NCBI RefSeq assembly: GCF_900101345.1
Contig: NZ_FMUX01000001.1
Coordinates: forward strand, 662,944 to 726,943
Direction: 5' to 3'
Source of the DNA: Desulfoluna spongiiphila
GTDB lineage: Bacteria > Desulfobacterota > Desulfobacteria > Desulfobacterales > Desulfolunaceae
Length of the DNA stretch: 64,000 nucleotides
Shown: in pieces, positions 17,840-25,271 of the stretch
Layout: each line of letters starts with the position of its first letter
Position numbering within the stretch: position 1 is the first letter of the stretch
Notes under the pieces: model-generated
What the model saw: only the letters and a program-made list of their open reading frames with translations
Databases searched by the model: none
What the model was told of the DNA's origin: nothing
Position numbers and translations under genes: made by a program

Positions 17840-19878
17840 ACAGCCCCAGCCCCCACGGAGCGCCCCGTCGGAATAGAAAATCCGACAGGAGATACCTGCG
17901 CCCGTGGGCCCTTGCGCTGTGTCTGCTCCTGTGGGCCGGGCATGCCTCCTCCGGCCCCCTGTCCGATCCGGCCCCGTATGAAGACGGGTTCCGCCATGCC
18001 AAAGAGGGTGCCTGGGAGCGGGCCGCCCAGACCTGGGTGGCAGACGGAGAGACGATCCTCAAGCAATCCAGAGGAGAAGGGTCCCTTCGCAAAGCCGCCT
18101 GTTTCAACCTGTGCGCCACCATCGCCTTTGAACGGGCCGACAACGCCAGGGCCTACGTTACCTGGTCCGCTGCGGTGCGCTATTTCCTGGAGGGCAACAC
18201 CTCCTGGGAGGCCGAGCAGGAAGCCCTGCGCCTGGAGGCCCATACCATCGACACCCGGCTGAAGGCAGGCCTCACGGGCAGCCTCCCCCTGTCCGGAAAC
18301 GATCCCCAGCAGCGCCTCCTTGAGATGGTGGAGACCCTGGGCCTTTTGACCTACAACGGCCCGCCGGGGGGACTCCGGGTACGGGAGGTCGTGGATGAAG
18401 AGCCGGAGATCCACGTCACCCGAAACTACTTTCCCAGGCCCCCGTCACTGGCCGTTCAGGAGGCCCAGGCTCCGGCCCAGAGAAAAGGGGCCCGGCACAG
18501 CGGGCTGCCCGCCGACGTTGAGGCGGCCCCCCAGAATGCCGGCCTTCCCGGCAAGGGAATGGTTCCCACCCTCCAGGTAAAACCGGTTCAGGCAAGCCCT
18601 CCGCCGCCTCCCCCTCCCCCCGTCATGGAGGAGCCCCTTGCCGCCCCCACCGCCGGTGACATCCCCGGGGCCACCGCAAAAACCGCCGTGCCCACGGCCG
18701 CGCCCATGCCCCTCACCACCCGGGGCAACATCCGGGAAACCGGTACGTTCACCGCCGAAGACGTGGAAATATCACGCACGGCCTGGCGCTATTTCGTAGA
18801 AAATTACCAGACCAACACCGGCCTGGTGAACTCGGTCCACAACTACCCCTACGCCACCCTCTGGGACCTTGGGAGCAACCTGGCCGCTTACGCCTGCGCC
18901 ATGAAGCTCAACCTCATCTCCCCCACCGAGGGGAAAAAGAAGATCACCCGGTTCCTGGAGACCCTCCAGGTGATGGAGCTCTACAACCACGAACTCCCCA
19001 ACCGGGAGTACCTCACAAAGACCGGGGAGATGACGGACCTCAGCAGCAGGCCCAGCAGCGTCGGCAGCGGGTGGTCGGCCCTGGACATCGGGCGGCTCCT
19101 CATCTGGCTCAAAATCACCGCTGCCTGGTACCCGGATTTTGCCCCCCTGGTGGACAAGGTGGTGGATCGCTGGACCTTTGACCGACTGGTTCAGTACCGG
19201 GAGCTCAACGGCGTTCTTTTTAACGGAGAAAAAGAGTGGCTCAGGCAGGAAGGTCGCCTGGGTTACGAGCAGTACGCGGCCTCCGGGGTTGCCCTCTTCG
19301 GCCAGGATGTGCGCCAGGCCCTGGATTACAAGGAGACGGACTCGGTCACCATTTTGCAGCGGGAGGTTCTCTTCGACACCCGGAACAATGCTTTTTTCAC
19401 CAGCGACCCCTTTGTCATGACCGCCATGGAGCTGGGCCACATCAACGGCACCTTCACGGACCTCACCCGCGACGTCTACGACATCCAGCGAAGGCGATGG
19501 CTGAAGAGCGAAGAGGTGACGGCGGTGAACGAAGACGCCGTGAGCAAGGATCCCTGGTTTGTCTACACCAACCTCTATTACGAGGGCACCCCCTGGGCCT
19601 GCGTCACCCACGACGGCACCCCGGCAGACGCCTTCTTCTCCCTCTCCACCAAGGCGGCGCTTGGCTGGAGCGCCCTGTTCGACGACGCCTACGCAACAGC
19701 CCTTCGCCAGGCCGTCATCGGCTTGAAACACCCCCGTTACGGTTTCTATGCAGGGGTCTACCCCGACGGAACCATCAACACCTCCCGAAATATCAACACC
19801 AACGCCGTCATTTTGGAGGCGATGCTCTACCTGAAGCGAGGAGCCACCCCATTTTTAACCGAAGGAGTCTTACCATGA
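17827..19878 (+). CDS. DUF3131 protein with N-terminal TPR-like and Pro-rich regions
   Basis: This is the largest DUF3131 paralogue, about 683 residues. A basic n-region and hydrophobic core (ending near HASSG) form a signal peptide. A helical segment with TPR-like character follows (about 45-150), then a Pro/Ala-rich linker with an eight-proline run (about 215-290), then DUF3131 to the end. It shares GLVNSVHNYPYATLWD, GWSALDIGRLLIWLK and RQEGRLGYEQYAA with the others. Two starts compete: ATG 17803 with a ribosome site only 3 bases away, and ATG 17827 with CTGGAG at 8 bases; I take the latter. The modular N terminus suggests a scaffold in the periplasm (inference). Confidence 0.84.
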   Translation: MRPVNSPSPHGAPRRNRKSDRRYLRPWALALCLLLWAGHASSGPLSDPAPYEDGFRHAKEGAWERAAQTWVADGETILKQSRGEGSLRKAACFNLCATIAFERADNARAYVTWSAAVRYFLEGNTSWEAEQEALRLEAHTIDTRLKAGLTGSLPLSGNDPQQRLLEMVETLGLLTYNGPPGGLRVREVVDEEPEIHVTRNYFPRPPSLAVQEAQAPAQRKGARHSGLPADVEAAPQNAGLPGKGMVPTLQVKPVQASPPPPPPPPVMEEPLAAPTAGDIPGATAKTAVPTAAPMPLTTRGNIRETGTFTAEDVEISRTAWRYFVENYQTNTGLVNSVHNYPYATLWDLGSNLAAYACAMKLNLISPTEGKKKITRFLETLQVMELYNHELPNREYLTKTGEMTDLSSRPSSVGSGWSALDIGRLLIWLKITAAWYPDFAPLVDKVVDRWTFDRLVQYRELNGVLFNGEKEWLRQEGRLGYEQYAASGVALFGQDVRQALDYKETDSVTILQREVLFDTRNNAFFTSDPFVMTAMELGHINGTFTDLTRDVYDIQRRRWLKSEEVTAVNEDAVSKDPWFVYTNLYYEGTPWACVTHDGTPADAFFSLSTKAALGWSALFDDAYATALRQAVIGLKHPRYGFYAGVYPDGTINTSRNINTNAVILEAMLYLKRGATPFLTEGVLP

Positions 19879-20711
19879 TCAACACCCTCAACCTCAACCT
19901 CAACTACGACGACCCCATCAAGATTGCCGAAGATATTTACTGGGTGGGTTTTTACGATGAGGAGACCGGGCTCCACTGCAACCCCTACCTCATCGTGGAC
20001 GGTGACGAAGCCGTGGTCATCGACGGGGGAAGTCGCCCCGATTTTCCCACGGTCATGACAAAGATCCTTAAAACCGGCACCGACCCCTCGTCCATCCGGG
20101 GGCTCATCTACCACCACTACGACCCGGATCTCTGCGGCAGCGTCTCCGATTACGAGGACATCATCGAACGGGATGACCTGCGCATCATGTCCGCCCTGGA
20201 GAACAACTTCTTCATCCGCCACTACGGGCCCTCGGCAAGCCTTGTGGACATCGCGGAGTTCAACGACCGATTCACCTTCAAATCCGGGCGCGTCCTGGAA
20301 TTCATCCGCACCCCTTATGCCCACAGCGCCGGCAGCTTCATCACCTTCGACGAATTGAGCGGCGTGGCCTTCACCAGCGATCTCTTCGGCAGTTACGGGC
20401 GGCAATGGGACCTCTTCATCGGCATCGATGACGCCTGCAGGACCTGTGAAAAACTTGATGCGTGCCCCCAGAGCAGGACCTACTGCCCCATCGTGGACAT
20501 CCTCACCTTCCACCAGATGATCATGCCCTCGGGCAAGGCCCTGCGCCACGCCATACAGCAGATCCTGAAGACACCGGCAGGCATGGTGGCCCCCCAGCAC
20601 GGCAGCGTCATCCCCGTGGAACAGGATTTCCGGGCCATCGGAGCCAGGCTTATGGATCTGAAAGGGGTGGGGATCGACAGGATCATCACAGACGAAGGAG
20701 ACGCCAGATGA
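19875..20711 (+). CDS. ODP/FDP-like di-iron metallo-beta-lactamase-fold protein
   Basis: This 278-residue protein has the metallo-beta-lactamase fold of flavodiiron proteins without the flavodoxin domain, like the ODP proteins that sense oxygen or iron. Candidate metal ligands are His81, Asp83, Asp85, His150 (HSAGS), Asp169 (FTSDLFGS) and His242 (PQHGS). The usual HxExDH motif is HxDxDL here, so it differs from oxygen-reducing enzymes. An insertion carries Cys188, Cys191, Cys197 and Cys204, a possible second metal or redox site. It overlaps the PP2C phosphatase gene by ATGA, so it is a plausible oxygen or redox input to the partner switch. No catalytic claim can be made. Confidence 0.82.
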   Translation: MINTLNLNLNYDDPIKIAEDIYWVGFYDEETGLHCNPYLIVDGDEAVVIDGGSRPDFPTVMTKILKTGTDPSSIRGLIYHHYDPDLCGSVSDYEDIIERDDLRIMSALENNFFIRHYGPSASLVDIAEFNDRFTFKSGRVLEFIRTPYAHSAGSFITFDELSGVAFTSDLFGSYGRQWDLFIGIDDACRTCEKLDACPQSRTYCPIVDILTFHQMIMPSGKALRHAIQQILKTPAGMVAPQHGSVIPVEQDFRAIGARLMDLKGVGIDRIITDEGDAR

Positions 20712-21682
20712 ATATTGAAGAGCTGGGCTTTCCGGAACTCAAAGGATTTAAGCTGAAACGTGACATGGCCTACAACGTTTACAAGGCGGCCGTGCGCTAC
20801 CGTACGGAGAAAAAGGACCACGACCTGAACAACCGGGTACTTAAAACCATCATTCTGCACTTCTCCCAGTCCCAGCGACAGCTCGCCGCCCTCAACCGGA
20901 AGCTCCTGGCCTCCCAGCACGAGCTGGAAAATGACCTGAAGGCAGCGGCCGGAATCCAGGAAAGCCTCCTCCCCCAGTCCGCACCCAACGTCAAGGAGCT
21001 CAAATTTTCCTGGAAGTTTTTCCCCTGCCAGAGCATCGGCGGAGACATCTTCAACATCTTTCGTCTGGACGAGGACCACATGGGGCTCTACATCCTGGAC
21101 GTCAGCGGGCACGGGGTCCCTTCGGCCCTGGTGACCGTCTCCGTGTCCCAGCGTCTCAACGCCCAGAGCGGGATGCTGGTCAAGAAAAAGCAGGACGATC
21201 CGCCCCGCTACAGCCTCACCTCCCCCTCCGAGGTCCTCCAGGCCCTGGACGAAGAGTACCCCATGGAGCGCTTCGACAAGTACTTCACGGCGGTCTACCT
21301 CATCATCAACTTCAAGACGGGCCACGTGACCTACAGCAACGCCGCCCATCCGGCCCCCATCCTGCTCCACCCGGACGGCCCTCCGACCCTTCTCACCGAA
21401 GGGGGGACCATCGTGGGCATGGGGGGTATCATCCCCTTTGAAGAGGAGACCATCAGGATCCGCCCCGGCAACAAGCTCATCCTCTACACCGACGGCATGA
21501 CCGAATCCCGAAACCTCCTGGGAGAATTCTACGGGGACCTGCGCCTTCAGCAGACCCTGGACGCCCACAAAGACCTTCCCATCGATGAGCTGCTCACCCG
21601 GACCCACGAAGACATGATGAACTTCGGGGAGGATGAGCCGTTGGGCGACGACGTCACCATGCTGGGAGTTGAGTTTGTGTAG
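20708..21682 (+). CDS. SpoIIE/RsbU-type PP2C serine phosphatase
   Basis: This 324-residue protein has a helical, coiled-coil-prone N terminus (about 1-85) and a PP2C-like phosphatase domain (about 90-324). Metal-binding motifs are intact: GGDIF, DVSGHGVPSAL, YTDGMTE and the terminal GDDVTML. Such phosphatases dephosphorylate a STAS protein and so trigger the partner switch. It carries no GAF, PAS or receiver domain, which makes the directly coupled upstream ODP-like protein the best candidate sensor. The start is fixed by the ATGA overlap at 20708. Its natural substrate is probably the STAS protein encoded at 5212. Confidence 0.93.
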   Translation: MNIEELGFPELKGFKLKRDMAYNVYKAAVRYRTEKKDHDLNNRVLKTIILHFSQSQRQLAALNRKLLASQHELENDLKAAAGIQESLLPQSAPNVKELKFSWKFFPCQSIGGDIFNIFRLDEDHMGLYILDVSGHGVPSALVTVSVSQRLNAQSGMLVKKKQDDPPRYSLTSPSEVLQALDEEYPMERFDKYFTAVYLIINFKTGHVTYSNAAHPAPILLHPDGPPTLLTEGGTIVGMGGIIPFEEETIRIRPGNKLILYTDGMTESRNLLGEFYGDLRLQQTLDAHKDLPIDELLTRTHEDMMNFGEDEPLGDDVTMLGVEFV

Positions 21683-22637
21683 CCTGTTTTCCCGATGGGC
21701 AATGGGGGCCATGGTCCTTCTCAGTCTCCTGCTGACCCACGCCCCCTGCCGGGGAGAAACGGCCCAGGAGATCTACCACGCTGCCTTGAGTTCCTTTTCC
21801 ATGCCCTTAAGCGACCTCATGGAAAAAGAGCACGATTCGGAGTGGAACAACCTCTTTTCCGGGTTCAGCGGCAGCCTCGCCTTCAATTACCCCCTGGCGG
21901 ACACCGTGGAGGAGTCCCGGGGCCCGGACGGCACCCAGACCGAAACAGGATTTCGAAAGGCCACGGTGTCGGCCACCTTCAAGTACAACCCCATCAGCTA
22001 CTGGTTTGCCTCGGTCACCTTCAACGGGTACCTGAATTTTGACGAAAGCAACCCCTGGTGCCCGGACTGCCGCGCCCCCTGGGACCCGGATTTTTCATAC
22101 GCCTTCGGCTACGACGACTGGCACCCCTACACCTTCAGCCTCACCTACGCCAACTACGGCGGCAACCGCATCAACCCGGACAAAGAAAAAGGGGAGAAGG
22201 TCACCGACTTTTCAAGCGGCACCTACTCCCTTGGCTGGAAATTCCCCGTCCCCCGCAGCATCGAAGAGCTCTTTATCGTCCACCCCACCGGCGGGCTCGG
22301 GGGCGGCATCAACTACAACCTCACCCCCACCTACTCGGATCTGGCCTCCGGCGAAGAGAAAAGCTGGAAACAGAGCCTCTCCCTTACCCTCAAATACACC
22401 ATCTACAAGTGGTGGTACGCCACCATCACCTGCTATTACTACCCCCGCCCCGACCAGCAGCAACCCTGGGACCCCGATTACACCTACGGGTTCGGCTACT
22501 TTGACTGGCACCCCGGCACCGTCTCCATCCAGTACAACAACTACTCGGGCAACCGGTACCCCTGGAACGAATCCCCCGAGGACACCGGCAGCTTCAAGGA
22601 CGGAAGCATCTCCGTCCTCTGGTCCTGGGTGTGGTAA
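21675..22637 (+). CDS. Putative outer-membrane beta-barrel protein with internal duplication
   Basis: This protein of about 320 residues has a signal peptide ending near THAPCRGETA and a body of alternating aromatic and polar strands with a C-terminal Trp, typical of outer-membrane barrels. Two halves repeat one another: PWDPDFSYAFGYDDWHP and PWDPDYTYGFGYFDWHP lie about 130 residues apart. I do not recognise a named family. The start is uncertain: TTG 21675 has GGGAG 6 bases upstream and gives an Arg-bearing n-region, while ATG 21702 has a poor ribosome site. As the last gene of the operon it could form the export pore or a surface anchor for the glucan (inference). Confidence 0.72.
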   Translation: MCSLFSRWAMGAMVLLSLLLTHAPCRGETAQEIYHAALSSFSMPLSDLMEKEHDSEWNNLFSGFSGSLAFNYPLADTVEESRGPDGTQTETGFRKATVSATFKYNPISYWFASVTFNGYLNFDESNPWCPDCRAPWDPDFSYAFGYDDWHPYTFSLTYANYGGNRINPDKEKGEKVTDFSSGTYSLGWKFPVPRSIEELFIVHPTGGLGGGINYNLTPTYSDLASGEEKSWKQSLSLTLKYTIYKWWYATITCYYYPRPDQQQPWDPDYTYGFGYFDWHPGTVSIQYNNYSGNRYPWNESPEDTGSFKDGSISVLWSWVW

Positions 22638-22686
22638 GAGAAAAACCCAAAAGCATGCCTTCTATGGTTAAAGTGGGCAGGGAGAA

Positions 22687-22850
22687 CCGCCTCCGGCGGC
22701 CAGAGGATGATCCCCTGGACCCCAGGTTGCGAAAGCCCTCCCCCTTCGTTCCTCAGGGTGAGGGCTTCCGCGAAGGTTTCTGTTAAATTGAGCAAAACCT
22801 GTTTGTCAAACTTTTCAAAAGTTTGGCCCCCGGCAGGGCCGCCGGAGGCA
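22687..22850. repeat. Composite dispersed repeat, including an exact 55-bp unit
   Basis: Positions 22687-22790 resemble the repeat at 30-118. Positions 22796-22850 are identical, in inverted orientation, to 44154-44208. The 55-bp unit contains two hairpins, one around AAACTTTTCAAAAGTTT and one GC-rich, and may end transcription of the operon. A further stem pairs about 22881-22891 with 22919-22929. Confidence 0.85.
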
Positions 22851-22937
22851 TCATTAAAGAAGGCAAAAACAGGCAGGCCGCCCCGGGCCAAAGGCGTGAT
22901 CCAAGGCAGGGTTGTGTCCCCGGGGCGGCTGTTCCCC

Positions 22938-23606
22938 TTACATCATGGTCTCTTTTTTCGAATTCCCCGAGCGGCTTCCCTTGCCCGCCATCACCGTGCG
23001 CTCCCGAAGCACGATAAAGTACGCCAAAAGTGCCACCTTCTTCTCCCACTCCATCTCCTGATCCACCACCGAAAGCACCAGGTCCGCCATTTCCGCGGCG
23101 TTCTTGGAGACCCCGGAGGCGATGCGGATCCTGGACACCCCTTCGGAGAGTTCTTTCAACAGCTCCTGGTACAGCTCATTGGAGAGCTGGGTTTTGAACT
23201 CCGGCACCACGGCGTAGGGGATCACGTTGGAGGAGAGGATCCCGGCCAGGCAGAAGACCTGCTCGTCCTTGTCCTCACGGCCCTCCAGCAGCCTCCGGAC
23301 CTCTTCGGCGGCCATGTCGGGCTCCATGCGGTTGGAGATGATGCAGGTCAAGGTGGCGTCCACCATGGTCCCCACCTTGTCGGTGAGCTCCTTGATCCGC
23401 TCCTGGGACAGTCCGCCTCCATTGATGGGATCGCCGGTCTTGTAGGCGGGAAGCCGATACCGGGTCATGAGATCCTTCAAGGCCTCCTGCTGGTCTTCTT
23501 TTTCAAGGACGGACCAGAAGTCCAGAAAGGCATCGGCATGGTGCACAAGGCTTTCGGCCTTTCCACCGATAAGTTTGCTCAAGGTCTCCTGCATGTCGTG
23601 GTTCAT
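22938..23606 (-). CDS. Hypothetical protein, predicted helical, cytoplasmic
   Basis: This 222-residue protein has no signal peptide or membrane segment and is rich in Glu, Leu and Lys with predicted helices. I do not recognise a family. The C terminus is basic (KGSRSGNSKKE). I choose the ATG at 23606, with GGAGGA at good spacing, over an upstream frame extension. It is transcribed toward the end of the glucan operon and faces a repeat-rich region that may terminate both transcripts. Its promoter region is shared with the divergent ribB leader. Confidence 0.75.
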   Translation of the reverse strand: MNHDMQETLSKLIGGKAESLVHHADAFLDFWSVLEKEDQQEALKDLMTRYRLPAYKTGDPINGGGLSQERIKELTDKVGTMVDATLTCIISNRMEPDMAAEEVRRLLEGREDKDEQVFCLAGILSSNVIPYAVVPEFKTQLSNELYQELLKELSEGVSRIRIASGVSKNAAEMADLVLSVVDQEMEWEKKVALLAYFIVLRERTVMAGKGSRSGNSKKETMM

Positions 23607-23970
23607 GGTTGTCCTCCAATTCATCCCGTCCAAGGGGATCGTAAGGTAAGTTCGGATAAGGGTCCGGGGTCATGGCCCCGAAAGTCTGGGACGGACCCGT
23701 GGCGCATCGGGTCCGGACGTCTGCCAAACGCATCAGGTTCAAAGCGGGCACAAGGCCCGGGATGGGCATGTAAGGGGGAAGAAGAGACGTGTCACACGCA
23801 TGGATCGCAGGAGCATCGCCCGAAAGGGCTGGACGCAGGTGTCGGAGGGAACGGAGAGCAAGGCGGCACACCGCCCCGGCAGATGGAAAAGGATTCTTTT
23901 TTCAATGGGATATACGTAACAAGTATATATTTTTTCAACGGATTTGGCAACCTGCGCATCAGAATACCCA

Positions 23971-23999
23971 TTGACAAAGGGGGCGATGAGGCGTTTAAT
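23971..23999 (+). promoter_or_regulatory. Sigma-70-type promoter for the ribB leader
   Basis: TTGACA at 23971-23976 and TTTAAT at 23994-23999 are separated by 17 bases. The predicted transcript start falls just before the riboswitch aptamer, which supports the assignment. Confidence 0.75.
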
Positions 24000-24009
24000 A
24001 GCCTCACCT

Positions 24010-24157
24010 TATTCTCAGGGCGGGGTGAAATTCCCCACCGGCGGTAAGCCTCTACGGCAAGCCCGCGAGCGCTCTTTTCGGTAAATAACCGAAAATGAGG
24101 TCAGCAGATCCGGTGTGATTCCGGAGCCGACGGTTAAAGTCCGGATGGAAGAGGATA
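24010..24157 (+). promoter_or_regulatory. FMN riboswitch (RFN element)
   Basis: The aptamer shows the hallmark blocks of the RFN element: TCAGGGCGGGGTGAAATTCC, CCCACCGGCGGTAAG, AGCCCGCGAGC, GATCCGGTGTGATTCCGGAGCC and AAAGTCCGGATGGAAGAG, in order. It controls riboflavin genes in response to FMN. The 215 bases between aptamer and ribB hold a long hairpin (about 24174-24214) that is not followed by a T run, so control may act on translation or through another structure. Confidence 0.97.
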
Positions 24158-24372
24158 GGTTGTCCCATACGGGGCATGCATGCGCGCCTTTTTCGCGATG
24201 CATCCCCTGTTTCGTGATGCCTCTCAACGCGTGCGGCAAAGGATGGTCCTTTCGCCCACACCCCTTCCGTTAGCCCTGATTCTGGAAATCCTCGACCCTA
24301 ATGCGTGGCTTCTGTGTCTGATCGCATGTGTGCCCTTAGGAGTCGGGTTAAACATCATTTGGAGGTTTTTCC

Positions 24373-25029
24373 ATGAATCAGAATCTTCTCGAACAATTCG
24401 GCAACCCCATTGAGCGTGTGGAAAAGGCCCTTGAGGCCCTTCGAAACGGCAACGGCATCCTGGTAGCGGATGACGAAGACCGCGAGAACGAAGGCGACCT
24501 GATCTTTTCCGCCGAAACCATCACCGATGCCCAGATGGCGTTGATGATCCGGGAGTGCTCAGGCATTGTCTGTCTCTGCCTTACCCCGGAGATGACCTAC
24601 CAGCTGGACCTGCCCCAGATGGTCCCGGCCAACAGCTCCCAGTACGGCACCGCCTTTACCCTCACCATCGAAGCCGCCGTAGGGGTCACCACCGGCGTTT
24701 CCGCCAAAGACCGCGTCACCACCATCAAAGCGGCCATCGCTGACGGCGCCCATCCCGATGATTTGAACCGACCGGGCCACGTCTTCCCCCTGAAGGCCAG
24801 AAAAGGGGGCGTCCTGGAGCGCGGGGGCCACACCGAAGCCACCGTGGACCTCTGCCGCCTGGCCGGTCTCAAGCCCACGGGGGTCCTGTGTGAGCTGACC
24901 AAGGAAGACGGCACCATGGCCCGTCTGCCCGACCTGGTGGACTTCGGAAAAAAACACGGGTTCCCGGTTCTCACCGTGGAAGACATTGTCCATTACAGAC
25001 GAACCGTCGAATCCAGGAATGTCGCCTGA
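24373..25029 (+). CDS. ribB: 3,4-dihydroxy-2-butanone-4-phosphate synthase
   Basis: This 218-residue enzyme converts ribulose-5-phosphate to formate and the four-carbon precursor of riboflavin. It closely resembles stand-alone enterobacterial RibB, with the acidic metal loop [29 protein letters not shown] and the NRPGHVFPL and RGGHTEA blocks. It is not fused to RibA. The ATG follows GGAGG, and expression is governed by the upstream FMN riboswitch. A strong terminator follows, so it is a single-gene unit and other riboflavin genes must lie elsewhere. Confidence 0.98.
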   Translation: MNQNLLEQFGNPIERVEKALEALRNGNGILVADDEDRENEGDLIFSAETITDAQMALMIRECSGIVCLCLTPEMTYQLDLPQMVPANSSQYGTAFTLTIEAAVGVTTGVSAKDRVTTIKAAIADGAHPDDLNRPGHVFPLKARKGGVLERGGHTEATVDLCRLAGLKPTGVLCELTKEDGTMARLPDLVDFGKKHGFPVLTVEDIVHYRRTVESRNVA

Positions 25030-25084
25030 TCCGAGCCTTTCGTCCAAGGCTTGCACCATCAGCACCGTCCGTAGATAAGCGATA

Positions 25085-25124
25085 AAAGGGGCGCTGTCCC
25101 TCCTCCCGGCAGCGCCCCTTTCTT
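25085..25124 (+). terminator. Rho-independent terminator after ribB
   Basis: GGGGCGCTG and CAGCGCCCC form a nine-pair stem followed by TTTCTT. Confidence 0.9.
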
Positions 25125-25271
25125 CCTGTCCCCTCTACCCCCTCCCCTTCCCCTTGATTTCGAGCAGTGTTTACCCGCCACAAACACCTGTGCTATGACC
25201 AATATCAGTTGACGCAATCCAAAAGAACCGATCGCAAACCGGACCATCAACCGACATCCGAGCAAGGGCCC

